From assembly GCF_000166395.1 (NCBI RefSeq), contig NC_014655.1, forward strand, positions 62,001-126,000: 64,000 nucleotides of DNA. Direction: 5' to 3'. The notes beneath the pieces are model-generated. The model had not been told where the DNA came from. It did not search any database and saw only the letters and a list, made by a program, of their open reading frames with translations. Origin of the DNA: Leadbetterella byssophila DSM 17132 (GTDB taxonomy: Bacteria > Bacteroidota > Bacteroidia > Cytophagales > Spirosomataceae). The position numbers were made by a program, and so were the translations under genes. Numbering within the stretch: the first letter of the stretch is position 1; each line of letters opens with the position of its first letter. Below are positions 1 to 10,271 of the stretch, in pieces.

Positions 1-454
1 CCGGGAGGTACTGATAGTACAAACATATCCCTGCAAATACCGCTAAAGATACCACTACATCTACTAAACCTATAAAGATGGAAGAAATAGGAATGATTAG
101 ACGAGGGAAATAGACCTTAGTGATCAAATTGGAATTCAATACTAAGCTGGTACTGATGGTAGTCAAACACTGTGAAAAGAATAGCCAGATGGTTACCCCC
201 GCAGACACAATCAGCATGTACGGGATAGGGGAATTAACATCCAGTTTTCCTAATCTACCAAAAGCCAATGCCATCACTAGAGTAGTGATCAAAGGACGAA
301 TGGCAGCCCAACCCACACCTAAAATGGCCTGCTTGTATTTAACTATAATATCTCTTTTTGCCAATATCCAGAACAACTCGTTGTAGTTCCAGATCTCAGC
401 AATGTATTCAGAAATGCTTTTTTTATTGGTAATAGTTCTAACTCTGGAATCCAT
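1..454 (-). CDS. ABC-2 type polysaccharide export permease (Wzm/KpsM-like), 3' end outside window
   Basis: Reading the minus strand from the ATG at 454 gives an open frame that runs off the left edge, about 151 residues. The N-terminus has the pattern of ABC-2 polysaccharide or lipid-linked glycan permeases: an amphipathic start, a LAKRDIIVKYKQAILGVGWA-type motif, then hydrophobic segments. It would form the membrane channel of an ABC exporter moving a finished or growing glycan across the inner membrane. It begins 7 nt after the stop of the Wzz-like gene, so it is the third gene of the minus-strand export operon. The ATPase partner would be expected just outside the window. The C-terminal half is missing only because the window ends. 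Confidence 0.85.
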   Translation of the reverse strand, partial: MDSRVRTITNKKSISEYIAEIWNYNELFWILAKRDIIVKYKQAILGVGWAAIRPLITTLVMALAFGRLGKLDVNSPIPYMLIVSAGVTIWLFFSQCLTTISTSLVLNSNLITKVYFPRLIIPISSIFIGLVDVVVSLAVFAGICLYYQYLP

Positions 455-461
455 ACGTTTT

Positions 462-1520
462 TCAATGATCAGACATTACGTCCAGATAAGTTTTCCGGAG
501 ACTAATGAATACGATAGTAACAAATAGTAAAATTAATCCCGTTAATCTTACACTAATCCCTACACGAGAGGTAGCCACTAGTGGCAATTTTACCGGGTTA
601 AGGACATTAAAGATCTGAGATTGCTCTACCAACAAGTTATTCAAATTATCCAGACTCGTTAAGTTGGTGAAGTATAAATTAGACAAATAGGTATTATCTC
701 GGGTAAGACGTGTCTGAGCACTACCCGCTACAGGGTTAACTACATCGGGTTGTTCAAAGGTTACTTTAGCTAATCGGGAGTCATTTCCTCTCAATAGTAC
801 ACTTAGACTATCCACTCTTCTTTGTTGGATAGCTATCATCTTTCTGGTCTTGACCGTCTTGATCTCTGTGTAGAAGGATTCTGTAGCTTTAAGTAAGGTT
901 TCTAACCACGCTTTGGTCAGTAACTCATTACTTAACACAGCTTCCAGTTTATATATTGATCCTTCGTCTTTCTCTAATTGAGTACTTCCTGCAAGCTTAG
1001 TAATGATATCTGACATGATCTCATTTTCTCTAGGCTCAAATTTATCAAAGGGCTTCTTCTCGAATTTGAAGTTTACGTTTGGAGAAGGAGATTTGAATAG
1101 GTTACCTCCCCATTCTTTGGTCTTGATATCACTACTGTCTATGAAATGGTTTACCAAAAGGTCCTTTCTACCATATAGTTCCACTTCAGTCATCAAAGCG
1201 TTTTCAAACACCGTTCTAGACATGATCACCTGAGGGAAGTTAGCTATGGATGTTAAGCCTCCGGTAGTAGGCATGGCTCCACCCATAAATGCACCCGCAA
1301 GTCCACCTAGAGCTGACTGAGTACTTCCTTCTAAGTCAATGTTAAACTCTATCCCTCCACCATACATTTTGGTTGAAGAGAAATAGTTGTTTTTGATCAT
1401 ATCGATCAAGTTTCCGGCAACCAGCATGATCAATAAGATCCTCCAGTTTGTAGCTAAGAACTTGAAATAGCTAAATACCGACTGTAAAAACTCTTTGGTT
1501 GATATTTGATCGCGTTCCAT
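462..1520 (-). CDS. Wzz/GumC-like chain-length determinant protein
   Basis: The 352-residue protein has one membrane segment near the N-terminus (about residues 26-42) and one at the C-terminus (about 322-343), with a periplasmic region between them that includes a helical stretch. This is the topology of Wzz/BexC-type polysaccharide co-polymerases, which set glycan length or bridge the inner-membrane exporter to the outer-membrane channel. There is no cytoplasmic tyrosine-kinase domain. A Gly-rich, hydrophobic stretch at about residues 68-90 is unusual. It lies 3 nt after the SLBB export channel gene and 7 nt before the ABC-2 permease gene, which fixes the pathway better than its own sequence does. 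Confidence 0.75.
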   Translation of the reverse strand: MERDQISTKEFLQSVFSYFKFLATNWRILLIMLVAGNLIDMIKNNYFSSTKMYGGGIEFNIDLEGSTQSALGGLAGAFMGGAMPTTGGLTSIANFPQVIMSRTVFENALMTEVELYGRKDLLVNHFIDSSDIKTKEWGGNLFKSPSPNVNFKFEKKPFDKFEPRENEIMSDIITKLAGSTQLEKDEGSIYKLEAVLSNELLTKAWLETLLKATESFYTEIKTVKTRKMIAIQQRRVDSLSVLLRGNDSRLAKVTFEQPDVVNPVAGSAQTRLTRDNTYLSNLYFTNLTSLDNLNNLLVEQSQIFNVLNPVKLPLVATSRVGISVRLTGLILLFVTIVFISLRKTYLDVMSDH

Positions 1521-1523
1521 GAA

Positions 1524-4001
1524 TTAGTTCAATTTCATTAGAGTGATAATGGCCACTATAGAACCTAAAGTTCCACCAAGCATAGTGATTAGACCGGAGA
1601 ATTGCGACAATTGTGCCACTGTAGTCTCTGTCTTAGCCGGTATCACAATCTCACTTCCCGGTACTATCTGAGGATGGAAACGTACGAATAAGAATTTTCT
1701 TGTTCTGTCTACACTTCCGTTCGGATAACGTACATAAGCGCTTCCTTTCGCAGATTTTTTAGTGAATCCACCTGAAGCTGAAATATAATCCAAGAAGTTA
1801 TTTGCCTTATTGTATTTTACGGTAGTAGGGTACAATACTTCTCCTTCAATTCTAACGGTTTGCAGTTTCTTAGGGATAACTATTTCATCCCCATCTTGAA
1901 GAATGATGTCTAAGCTCTTATCGTTTGGATTAGCTAGGATCTTTCTTAGTTCAACTCCTATGTCCTCATTGATATAAGAATCTGCTACTTCTCCTTCTGT
2001 AGTTACAGTAGTTAGTGTTCCAGGAGTTTTTGTGCTGTCATCCAGTCCTTTGGTAGTCTTAACTTTACTGATGTTTAGGCTATTCAAAGTTTCTTCTCTC
2101 TTCTGTCTTTGTCTTTCACTAAGTAGTGTTTTTCTCAAAAGAGTGGCTCCCTCAGGATAAGCTAAATCCGTCAATCCACCAGCCCTTTGGATCAGCCTGG
2201 AAATGCCTTCGTCTTTGTATTCCAAACCGTAAATTCCCGGCATCAATACTTCACCTGAGATCTTTACGAAATTTTGTTTTTCGTAATTAGGAGATGTTCT
2301 TACCAGGATTTCATCGTAAGGAAGCAAAACTATACTTTCTTGAGACTCCACTAATGTTAAATCCGGACGCATGCTGAACTGTATGATGTCAGCAATCTGC
2401 GCATCTGACTGTTTAGGGTCTATGTTTCTTTTTCTTCTAACTATTTCAATTCTCGACAAGGATGCTGCCTCTGTTAAACCACCTACACGAACGATCACGT
2501 CTTGTACCGTCATGTCTTTAACATAAGGTAAATCAATTCCTTCATTGGCTTCAGGATGGTTAACAGCACCACGGATACGAATGACGGATTGTTCTGTCAA
2601 TTCGAAGACACTTGGAACCATTACTTGATCTAACCTCTGAAGTTTGATATCGTCTGCCCTTCCTTCTAAAATATCATGGTAGTTAACGGAGATATTAGAG
2701 ATGGATAGGTCATTATTAGTACGGTTGATATTTATTCTACCTTGTAGTGATTCTTCTTTCAGGCCACTTGCTGACTCAATTAGTTTGGTCAAAGTAGGGT
2801 TTGAATCTAATGAATACTCACCCGGACGGAAGATGGCTCCAGAGATGGTCACTACGTTTTGGATACGATCCAATACTTTCTCTATAACCAAAGAGTCACC
2901 CATAAATACTTTTTCTTGAGCAAAACTGTCCTTGTTTACATTAACAATCTTCCTTTCGCTTGAAGTATTTCTATAGATTTTTACGATATCAGAAAAGGCA
3001 TATTGGTTAAAGCCTCCGGCGTATTTCAATAAATCAGCAAGCGTTTCTCCTGGTTTGATTTCGAATAATCCGGTTCTTTTTGTTTGGCCTGTAATAGCTA
3101 CTCTGGAGATAAATGGTCCTACATGTACACGGTCTTGGTCTTTTAGTAGTACATCACTGCTAGAGTATCCTTTGGTCAAGAATTCATAAACATCAAAATG
3201 CGCAATTTCTCTGTTTCCGCGGATTAAAACGATATCCCTGTAGGTGCCTATCTCATTCGGTCCTCCTGATACATATAGGGCCGCCATCAAATTACTGAAG
3301 GAAGTTAGCGTAAAGGTACCTGGAGCTACAACTTCCCCACTTACGGTAACTTTTATGGTGCGGAATCCCGTTAAAGATACCCGAACAAAGGTATTCCCCG
3401 ATTTGATTCCTGTATACGTTTTAGAAAGTGCAGCTGTGATTTTCTCTGTAGCCGTCTCCATGTTTAGACCGCTAACGGAAACTATGCCGCTTTTTTCTAG
3501 AATGATATAGCCGTCAGGATTTACTTTTAAGGTCTTTTGTACATTCTGAGAATATCCATAAACCACAACCTCTAGCTCATCTCCTGGTCCTAGAACATAA
3601 TTATTGGGTGTAGCTATATTGATAGCTTGAGTCACATCAAATTTGGAATTAGCAAATAAACTGCTTCCGTAAGTCCTTCTGATGATGCTTGCTCTAGCTT
3701 CATCTGCTGCTATCTCTGCTTCTCTGGATAAACGGTAAGTTTCTTCTCTGTCTATAGCATCCGCATCTTCGTCAGTCAGTACCAGTTCTCGTGCTTCCGT
3801 AGTGGCAGGAGCCGGTATTCTTCCGGGAGTAGTGGTGGTCCTGTTCTGTTGAGGAACCACTTTGTTAGGGTTTTCAGTTGCTTTGGAGGTCGTCTCTTTT
3901 TTCTCCTGCCCCATTGTGGCAGACATGAAGGTCAGATTCAATAATAAAATTAAAACTGCCTTTAGATTTAAATTTGTCTTCCTAACTTTGAACAATTTCA
4001 T
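1524..4001 (-). CDS. SLBB-domain outer-membrane polysaccharide export protein (Wza/GumB-like)
   Basis: From the ATG at 4001 the product is 825 residues. It has a signal peptide (positively charged start, hydrophobic core, cut near residue 31), a Thr/Pro-rich linker, a polysaccharide export domain starting with GPGDELEVVVYG near residue 137, then a series of SLBB-type beta-grasp repeats (for example VTISGAIFRPGEYSL, VRIRGAVNHPE, VKISGEVLMPGIYGLE, VRIEGEVLYPTTVKY) and a C-terminal hydrophobic helix. It should form the outer-membrane or periplasmic conduit for an exopolysaccharide or capsule. An in-frame ATG at 4073 would add 24 residues, but it lies upstream of a good -7 box at 4033-4040, so 4001 is preferred. 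First gene of the export operon. Confidence 0.88.
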   Translation of the reverse strand: MKLFKVRKTNLNLKAVLILLLNLTFMSATMGQEKKETTSKATENPNKVVPQQNRTTTTPGRIPAPATTEARELVLTDEDADAIDREETYRLSREAEIAADEARASIIRRTYGSSLFANSKFDVTQAINIATPNNYVLGPGDELEVVVYGYSQNVQKTLKVNPDGYIILEKSGIVSVSGLNMETATEKITAALSKTYTGIKSGNTFVRVSLTGFRTIKVTVSGEVVAPGTFTLTSFSNLMAALYVSGGPNEIGTYRDIVLIRGNREIAHFDVYEFLTKGYSSSDVLLKDQDRVHVGPFISRVAITGQTKRTGLFEIKPGETLADLLKYAGGFNQYAFSDIVKIYRNTSSERKIVNVNKDSFAQEKVFMGDSLVIEKVLDRIQNVVTISGAIFRPGEYSLDSNPTLTKLIESASGLKEESLQGRININRTNNDLSISNISVNYHDILEGRADDIKLQRLDQVMVPSVFELTEQSVIRIRGAVNHPEANEGIDLPYVKDMTVQDVIVRVGGLTEAASLSRIEIVRRKRNIDPKQSDAQIADIIQFSMRPDLTLVESQESIVLLPYDEILVRTSPNYEKQNFVKISGEVLMPGIYGLEYKDEGISRLIQRAGGLTDLAYPEGATLLRKTLLSERQRQKREETLNSLNISKVKTTKGLDDSTKTPGTLTTVTTEGEVADSYINEDIGVELRKILANPNDKSLDIILQDGDEIVIPKKLQTVRIEGEVLYPTTVKYNKANNFLDYISASGGFTKKSAKGSAYVRYPNGSVDRTRKFLFVRFHPQIVPGSEIVIPAKTETTVAQLSQFSGLITMLGGTLGSIVAIITLMKLN

Positions 4002-4032
4002 TTGATGCGATTTCCCTGTGAATAAGAAAGTA

Positions 4033-4040
4033 CAAAAATA
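4033..4040 (-). promoter_or_regulatory. -7 box of the polysaccharide export operon
   Basis: The minus strand reads TATTTTTG, a match to the Bacteroidota TAnnTTTG element, 31 nt before the ATG at 4001. No clear TTG is seen at the usual 19-21 bp upstream. A start of transcription near 4027 would exclude the longer ATG at 4073. Confidence 0.5.
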
Positions 4041-4098
4041 AGAGAAGAAACTGAATAAATTAGAACTTTGCATTTAAAAGATAATTGAGTAGATATTT

Positions 4099-4106
4099 TA
4101 CTTTTG
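4099..4106 (+). promoter_or_regulatory. -7 box upstream of parE
   Basis: TACTTTTG matches TAnnTTTG and lies 33 nt before the parE ATG. A good -33 TTG is not visible at the expected spacing, so this rests on the -7 element alone. Confidence 0.45.
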
Positions 4107-4139
4107 TAAACGATTTACAAAGGGGATTTAATATTAGAT

Positions 4140-6023
4140 ATGGCTGAGAATAATTACGACGAGAGTAGTATACGATCGCTGGACTGGAAAGAGCACATAC
4201 GCTTGAGGCCAGGTATGTACATAGGTAAATTAGGCGATGGTTCGGCCCCGGATGACGGGATTTACGTCCTACTTAAAGAGGTAATAGATAACTGTATAGA
4301 CGAATATGCCATGGGACATGGTAAGGCTATAGAAGTATCTATTGATGAGGGTAAAGTGTCCGTTCGTGATTATGGTAGAGGTATTCCATTAGGAAAGGTG
4401 GTAGATGTAGTATCTAAAATTAATACCGGTGCAAAGTATGATTCAAAAGCCTTTCAAAAGGCAGTAGGTCTAAATGGGGTGGGTACCAAAGCAGTGAATG
4501 CCTTGTCATCCTATTTTAAGGTTACTGCGGTTCGGGAAGGTGAGATGAAAACTGCAGAATTTGAAAGAGGTGTACTGATATCTGAGTCTGAAATCGAAAA
4601 GACAGATGCTAAGAACGGTACCCATGTGATATTTGAACCTGATAATACCGTTTTCAAGAATTATCACTTCATAGGTCAATACATAGAAAACATGATCTGG
4701 AATTACTGTTACCTCAATTCCGGACTTTCTATTTACCTTAACAGGAAGAAGTTTTATTCGGCTAATGGTTTATTAGATCTTCTTTTGCGAAAAACCGACG
4801 AGTCTTCCCTGCGTTATCCTATTATCCACTTAAAAGGAGAGGATATTGAAATGGCGCTGACCCACGGTAACCAGTATGGGGAAGAATACTACTCCTTTGT
4901 GAATGGCCAAAATACCACTCAGGGGGGAACTCACCTGTCTGCCTTCAAGGAGGCCATTGTAAAAACAGTAAGAGATCATTATGGTAAGGATTATGCCTCT
5001 GAAGATGTTCGTCAGTCAATCATTGGCGCCATTGCAGTTCGTATTCAAGAACCTGTTTTTGAATCTCAAACCAAAACGAAGCTAGGGTCGAACAATATTA
5101 GCTTAGACGAGAATGCTCCAACGGTCAGGACGTTTGTGAATGACTTTGTGAAGGAACATTTGGATAATTATCTACATATGCATCCGGACATTAAGGATGC
5201 GCTTAAACGTAGAATAGAGCAGTCGGAAAGAGAGAGAAAAGAATTAGCCGGTGTAAAGAAGATAGCGAATGAAAGAGCTAAAAAGGCTAACCTTCACAAC
5301 CGTAAACTTAGAGATTGTAAATACCATTTAACAGATGAGAAGTTTGAAGGAAGGCTTGATACTATGCTTTTTATTACGGAGGGTGACTCAGCTTCAGGTT
5401 CCATCACGAAAGCTAGAAACCCAGAAACTCAGGCTGTTTTCAGCTTAAGAGGAAAGCCTTTGAACTGTTATGGTCTAAGTAAGAAGGTAGTGTATGAAAA
5501 CGAAGAGTTTAACCTTTTGCAGCACGCTTTGGATATAGAAAACGGTATAGAAACCTTGCGCTACAATCAAATCGTTATAGCCACAGACGCTGACGTGGAT
5601 GGTTCACACATTCGTTTGTTGCTTTTGACTTTCTTCTTACAATTCTTCCCGGATTTAGTTAGAGAAGGTCATTTGTTTATCCTTCAAACTCCTTTGTTCA
5701 GGGTTAGAAATAAGAAAGAAACCATCTACTGTTACTCTGACGAAGAGAAGCAAATGGCTATAAATAAACTAGGAGGCAAACCCGAGATAACTCGATTCAA
5801 GGGATTGGGAGAGATTTCTCCTCATGAATTTGAAGGATTTATCAATAAGGACATCAAGTTAGATCCGGTTATCTTGGAGAAGGAATCTACTATTCCTAAG
5901 TTGCTTTCCTATTATATGGGTAAGAACACTCCTGAGCGACAAGGATTTATCATTGATAACCTGATCATAGAGCAAGACATCCTGGAGGATAAAGAGGTGG
6001 AGATTGTGGATGAAGAGATTTAA
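4140..6023 (+). CDS. parE: DNA topoisomerase IV subunit B (ParE)
   Basis: This is the ATPase and Toprim subunit of topoisomerase IV, which unlinks daughter chromosomes. The 627-residue protein starts with the RPGMYIG motif and has the GHKL ATPase motifs ([29 protein letters not shown]), the transducer QTKTKLG motif, and the Toprim acidic residues in TEGDSASG (Glu414) and DADVDGSHI. The compact C-terminus and length fit ParE rather than the longer GyrB. The partner parC is not next to it; the next gene is pheA, 2 nt downstream. Confidence 0.93.
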   Translation: MAENNYDESSIRSLDWKEHIRLRPGMYIGKLGDGSAPDDGIYVLLKEVIDNCIDEYAMGHGKAIEVSIDEGKVSVRDYGRGIPLGKVVDVVSKINTGAKYDSKAFQKAVGLNGVGTKAVNALSSYFKVTAVREGEMKTAEFERGVLISESEIEKTDAKNGTHVIFEPDNTVFKNYHFIGQYIENMIWNYCYLNSGLSIYLNRKKFYSANGLLDLLLRKTDESSLRYPIIHLKGEDIEMALTHGNQYGEEYYSFVNGQNTTQGGTHLSAFKEAIVKTVRDHYGKDYASEDVRQSIIGAIAVRIQEPVFESQTKTKLGSNNISLDENAPTVRTFVNDFVKEHLDNYLHMHPDIKDALKRRIEQSERERKELAGVKKIANERAKKANLHNRKLRDCKYHLTDEKFEGRLDTMLFITEGDSASGSITKARNPETQAVFSLRGKPLNCYGLSKKVVYENEEFNLLQHALDIENGIETLRYNQIVIATDADVDGSHIRLLLLTFFLQFFPDLVREGHLFILQTPLFRVRNKKETIYCYSDEEKQMAINKLGGKPEITRFKGLGEISPHEFEGFINKDIKLDPVILEKESTIPKLLSYYMGKNTPERQGFIIDNLIIEQDILEDKEVEIVDEEI

Positions 6024-6025
6024 AC

Positions 6026-7099
6026 ATGAAAATTGAAGAAGTTAGAAAAGAAATTGATCAGATTGATGAACAATTGATCAAACTCCTGAATGAACGCATG
6101 AGATGGGTTCAAAAAGTAGGAGAAATTAAACGTGAGACCAAAGGCTCCATCTATAGACCCGAACGTGAGAAGTGGATCGTGGAAAAGATGATCAGTTTAT
6201 CAGACGGACCATTAAATGCCTCTGCTATAGAAGCAATATTCTTAGAGATCTTTGCTGCTGCTCGAAACATTGAGTTACCGGAAAGAGTGGCATACCTGGG
6301 ACCTGAAGGAAGTTTTACTCACCAGGCTGCAGAGAGTAGATTCGGTGCAGTTTCAGAATATATGACCCTTCCTACTATCCGTTCAGTCTTCGAGGCAGTA
6401 GAGACGGAAAGGGCAAGATTTGGGGTGATTCCCATTGAAAATAACCAAGAAGGGATAGTTTATGAAACGGTGGATTTGCTTAGCGCTACTGACGTAAACA
6501 TTGCAGCTGAACTTAAGATTCCTGTACATTTTACCTTAGCCACAGAGGCGGAAAACCCTGCGAAAATCAAGAGGATTTATTCCAAAGACATCGCCTTCCG
6601 TCAATGTCGCGGGTTCCTGAACAAGTACTTTGAACAGCATAATCCTGAAGAAATTCAAGTAGAATCTACTTCCAAGGCTGCCAGATTAGCCGCTGCGGAT
6701 CCGGAATCTGCGGCTATCTGCAGTGAGATTGCAGCAAAACTTTTCCGTTTACCTGTACTGTTTCATAATATTGAGGATAATAGTAATAATAGAACCCGTT
6801 TTATTATCCTTAGTAAGGACTATGAGAATCAACCTTCAGGTAATGATAAAACTACCATCGTAGCAAAATTACCGAAGACAGATGAAGCAGGTTCTTTGGC
6901 CAAGTTTCTTCAAGATTTTAGGAAAGGCAATATTAATTTGACCAAGATAGAAAGTAGACCTTATAAAGGGAGTGAAGACTTTAATTTCTGGTTCTTTATA
7001 GAATTCTTAGGCTATTATAAGGATGAGAATTTCCAAAAGATCCTGAAGAAACACGGAGATTATATCAAGGTGTTAGGTTCTTATGTAAGAAATGCCTGA
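6026..7099 (+). CDS. pheA: Bifunctional chorismate mutase / prephenate dehydratase
   Basis: Converts chorismate to prephenate and then to phenylpyruvate in phenylalanine synthesis. The 357-residue protein has an AroQ-type chorismate mutase domain (about 1-85, starting with the helix IEEVRKEIDQIDEQLIKLLNER), a prephenate dehydratase domain (from VAYLGPEGSFTH at about 93, with GVIPIENNQEG and the NRTRF motif), and a C-terminal ACT domain with the KIESRP motif that normally binds phenylalanine for feedback inhibition. It starts 2 nt after parE, suggesting co-transcription, and ends 1 nt before a convergent gene, with no terminator between them. Confidence 0.92.
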   Translation: MKIEEVRKEIDQIDEQLIKLLNERMRWVQKVGEIKRETKGSIYRPEREKWIVEKMISLSDGPLNASAIEAIFLEIFAAARNIELPERVAYLGPEGSFTHQAAESRFGAVSEYMTLPTIRSVFEAVETERARFGVIPIENNQEGIVYETVDLLSATDVNIAAELKIPVHFTLATEAENPAKIKRIYSKDIAFRQCRGFLNKYFEQHNPEEIQVESTSKAARLAAADPESAAICSEIAAKLFRLPVLFHNIEDNSNNRTRFIILSKDYENQPSGNDKTTIVAKLPKTDEAGSLAKFLQDFRKGNINLTKIESRPYKGSEDFNFWFFIEFLGYYKDENFQKILKKHGDYIKVLGSYVRNA

Positions 7100-8662
7100 T
7101 TATTTGATTCGGAATAATTGATAATTCCTTGATGGAATTACTTCTAAAGGGAAAGCGGTACTGAACTGATGTGAAAAGTATCCTTTCCCTTTTATTATTT
7201 CCAAAGGTGAGTTACGTAACCTTTTCCCTGGAAAGATAAAGGTATAGTCTTCAGATCTTAGTGCGAAGTAGGGTACCTCGGCACTTTCTCCATGTACCAT
7301 CAAATGTCCATTTACTTCATCCCAATTATCTATGCGAGTCCCATTTGATCCTGCTAGAGCGCTTAAGTCCGTCTCTTTAGGGAATTGATATTCTCCTTTC
7401 TGCCAAGGAGCTATTAGGAGAGGATTAACTCTTGAAACATGGGCGGAATCACTGTATTGATTGGCCCATGTACCCGTCTTTTGATAGTTATAGGCATCAG
7501 CCAAAGCATTTTCTCTGTTGTAAAATGCCCTTTCTGTTGCATTGTAATAACTCAATAGCCAAATCAGAATAGTAAAACCCAGCCATAATTTTCTCCCATG
7601 TCCTCTATAATTGGTGGCGTAATATCCCCAGATGGCAACCAGTAGTAGGGAAGAGTTTATGGTATACCTGCTCAACACCGGAAAACCTGTTCTGGTGAGT
7701 CCCATCATAATACCTGTGCCCAAAAAGAAAGCCGCCATGGCTAGAAAGAACTGATCTGTAGGTTCAGTTCTTAATTGGCTTAATATCCTTCTTAGTGCGT
7801 ATTTTCTGAACAGAATCAAAAGAGAAAACAAGACGATAACCAGACCAAAGAACTGGGGTAGCTTTTGTTTCAAAGGGGAGTTTGAGAGGCGGGAAGAGAT
7901 CTCCACTATATTCAAGGCATATGCACCTAAAAATTCTAAAGAATAGGCTATAGCCTGGAGTGGATGCTCCCATGGGGATATTACATCGGTATGGGTCCAG
8001 TTGGGTTTAGTATACCCCCAAAAATACAGTGCCACAGTAAGCACACTGGCCCCTATCCAAATTCCTAAAGCTTTATAATCTTGATGAACAAATAATAAAG
8101 CACCTCCAATCAGTAAAGCTAAGATGCCGTTTCCATGCGAAAAGAAGGCCAAGGTAGCAAAAACAAATCCCCAGATATAGTTTCTCTTTATACTGATCAA
8201 ATAGATACTAACGAGAAAGTAAAAAATGACTGAGAAGTTTTGGAAAGGCACCATGAGAGATTGTAAACTCTCGTAATATTGGGCATGGAAAATCAGGAAT
8301 ACCATGGGGAGTAAGGCTTCCCATTTAATAGCTCTTCTCCTAGCTACGGAAATGACTACCCAAAGTATGCCTATAAGATTAATAAACCCTAATAGAGCTA
8401 CTGTTTTTAACTCGAATTTTCCACTTATGAGGAAGACCAAAAGGGTGAAGATTCGATCGTTAACCACCCTGTGTTCATTATTAAGGGAAAAGAAGCTATG
8501 TAATTTTTCTCCTAAAGGTAGGTCAGTAAACAGATCATGCACGGGTAAAATAATCCCATGGAAATCATCCCACCATGGCACGTTTACAGTAATGGAGTAT
8601 TGGTACCACCACAAGAGTGCTATGACGCAAACAGCGATGATGACAAATACCTTTTTACTCAT
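7100..8662 (-). CDS. Polytopic membrane protein, GT-C glycosyltransferase-like
   Basis: A 520-residue protein with about ten hydrophobic segments, an N-terminal signal-anchor and a soluble C-terminal tail of about 120 residues. After the first membrane segment there is a WWDDFHGI motif (about residues 30-37) followed later by NNEHR. Acidic residues in the first extracytoplasmic loop are typical of GT-C enzymes that use lipid-linked sugars, so a glycan-transfer role is plausible, but I do not recognise the exact family. It is the last gene of a tightly packed minus-strand run: its ATG overlaps the stop of ribF by 4 nt. It converges on pheA with stops adjacent. Confidence 0.6.
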   Translation of the reverse strand: MSKKVFVIIAVCVIALLWWYQYSITVNVPWWDDFHGIILPVHDLFTDLPLGEKLHSFFSLNNEHRVVNDRIFTLLVFLISGKFELKTVALLGFINLIGILWVVISVARRRAIKWEALLPMVFLIFHAQYYESLQSLMVPFQNFSVIFYFLVSIYLISIKRNYIWGFVFATLAFFSHGNGILALLIGGALLFVHQDYKALGIWIGASVLTVALYFWGYTKPNWTHTDVISPWEHPLQAIAYSLEFLGAYALNIVEISSRLSNSPLKQKLPQFFGLVIVLFSLLILFRKYALRRILSQLRTEPTDQFFLAMAAFFLGTGIMMGLTRTGFPVLSRYTINSSLLLVAIWGYYATNYRGHGRKLWLGFTILIWLLSYYNATERAFYNRENALADAYNYQKTGTWANQYSDSAHVSRVNPLLIAPWQKGEYQFPKETDLSALAGSNGTRIDNWDEVNGHLMVHGESAEVPYFALRSEDYTFIFPGKRLRNSPLEIIKGKGYFSHQFSTAFPLEVIPSRNYQLFRIK

Positions 8663-9594
8663 AGTTGCAGGATTCTTTGGCTAGCAATAACATCTTGTTT
8701 GATCTGCTGGATCAATGCTTCTATACTGTCAAATTTCTGCTCCTCTCTGATAAAATCAACTATCTCTACTTTGACACTTTCACCGTAGATATCATCTGAA
8801 AAGTCGAAGATATATACTTCCTGGGTTATGCCCTTACCTTCCACAGTAGGTCTGACACCTATATTCATCACTCCTCCAAACTTCTGTCCTCTTACCCACG
8901 CATATACAGCGTATACACCGTTCTTTGGTATAAGTTTGAATTCATTTTGGGTTTGGACGTTAGCCGTAGGGTAGCCTATTTGTCGGCCCAACTGCCTTCC
9001 CTTAACCACTGTGCCACAGAAATCATAGTTTCTGCCCAAAAGTTCGTTTGCCGTCTGTATATCTCCCTCTTCTATGGCTTTACGAATCTTCGTAGAGCTG
9101 ATGGTGATATTGTCTATTTCTTGTCGGTTAATCTCCTCAATCTCAATTTTAAATCTTTCAGAATGTTGAATCAGATAGTCTATGCCTCCTTCTCTATTCT
9201 TGCCAAAACGGTGGTCATAACCGATGACCATGGCTTTGGTACCAAAACCACTGATTAATACTTCTTCAATGTATTTTTCGCAGCTTAGTTCTGAAAATTC
9301 TCTAGTGAATGGAAGGATGACCAGATGATCTAATCCTAAGGTTTCCAGTAACTCTGTTTTCTCTTCTATAGTAGAAAGAATTCTTGTTACCCGGGTATGT
9401 GAATCAGGAGATAGCACTAATTTAGGATGAGGCCAAAAGGTCAATAGCACGGATTCTCCTCCTATTTCTTTGGCCTTTTCTATTAGTCGCTTGATGATCT
9501 TCTTATGGCCCAAATGCACGCCGTCAAATGTACCTGTGGTAACTACGGCATTTCCTTTTGGTTGAAAGTCTTTAAGGTTATGATAGATTTTCAT
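8659..9594 (-). CDS. ribF: Bifunctional riboflavin kinase / FMN adenylyltransferase
   Basis: Makes FMN and FAD from riboflavin in the cytoplasm. In the 311-residue product the N-terminal adenylyltransferase domain has the nucleotidyltransferase motif TFDGVHLGHKKII and an ISSTKIR motif (about residue 163); the C-terminal riboflavin kinase domain (from about 183) has the GRQIGYPTANV motif that binds phosphate and magnesium. Its start overlaps the end of truB by 4 nt and its end overlaps the following gene by 4 nt, so all three are probably translated from one mRNA. Length is normal for the family. Confidence 0.93.
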   Translation of the reverse strand: MKIYHNLKDFQPKGNAVVTTGTFDGVHLGHKKIIKRLIEKAKEIGGESVLLTFWPHPKLVLSPDSHTRVTRILSTIEEKTELLETLGLDHLVILPFTREFSELSCEKYIEEVLISGFGTKAMVIGYDHRFGKNREGGIDYLIQHSERFKIEIEEINRQEIDNITISSTKIRKAIEEGDIQTANELLGRNYDFCGTVVKGRQLGRQIGYPTANVQTQNEFKLIPKNGVYAVYAWVRGQKFGGVMNIGVRPTVEGKGITQEVYIFDFSDDIYGESVKVEIVDFIREEQKFDSIEALIQQIKQDVIASQRILQL

Positions 9595-10271
9595 AGACTC
9601 GCTTTGATTTTATCCACTGCTTCTTGAACCTGCAGGGCATCCTTCACGTCAAATTCTCCAATTTTTTCTCTTCTTAAGGCAGTGAGATGTGCACCACTAC
9701 CTAGAGCTGTTCCTAAATCTCTGGCTAAGCTACGAATATATGTACCTTTTGAGCAAGTTACTTTAAATGCTAATTCAGGAAAATTAGTATCATCCAGCTC
9801 GAAATTTTCTATGGTAATTTCCCGGGCTTTTAGTTCTACACTATCTCCTTTTCTGGCAGATTCGTAGGCTCTTTTTCCATCCACCTTAATTGCTGAAAAA
9901 ACAGGAGGAATTTGTGCAATAGTTCCCAAAAAAGATTTTCTTGCTTCTTCTAAGCCTTCTTTAGTGATATGTGCCGTAGGGTAGGTAGCGTCTATTTCCG
10001 TTTCCAAATCAAAGGAAGGAGTGGTAGATCCTAACATGATTTTACCTGTATAGACCTTTTTTTGTCCCTGATAAGTCTCTATCTCCTTGGTTTTTTTGCC
10101 TACGCAAATGACCAGTAAGCCTGTAGCTAGAGGATCTAAAGTCCCGGCATGGCCAATCTTAATTTTATGCGGCTTAAAGGCATACTTCAATTTGTTAACT
10201 GCATCAAAACTGGTCCAGTTAAGGGGCTTATCTATAAGAAGCACCTGTCCCGCTTGATATTCCTCTATCAT
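9591..10271 (-). CDS. truB: tRNA pseudouridine(55) synthase TruB
   Basis: Makes pseudouridine 55 in the T-loop of tRNAs. The 226-residue protein carries the KIGHAGTLDPLATGLLVICVG motif region with the catalytic Asp, a nearby VLLIDKPLNWTSFDAVNKL start, and the KGTYIRSLARDLG motif. It is short because it lacks the C-terminal PUA-like extension seen in E. coli TruB; that is usual for Bacteroidota. The start shares a base with the end of uppP (10271) and the end overlaps ribF. Confidence 0.92.
   Translation of the reverse strand: MIEEYQAGQVLLIDKPLNWTSFDAVNKLKYAFKPHKIKIGHAGTLDPLATGLLVICVGKKTKEIETYQGQKKVYTGKIMLGSTTPSFDLETEIDATYPTAHITKEGLEEARKSFLGTIAQIPPVFSAIKVDGKRAYESARKGDSVELKAREITIENFELDDTNFPELAFKVTCSKGTYIRSLARDLGTALGSGAHLTALRREKIGEFDVKDALQVQEAVDKIKASL

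Noticed and set aside
4002-4073. Longer start of the SLBB export protein at 4073
   Set aside because: It would lie upstream of the TATTTTTG -7 box and put a non-signal segment before a clean signal peptide.
8304-8788. Plus-strand open frames across the end of ribF and the membrane protein gene
   Set aside because: They are antisense to two well supported, overlapping genes and show no domain.
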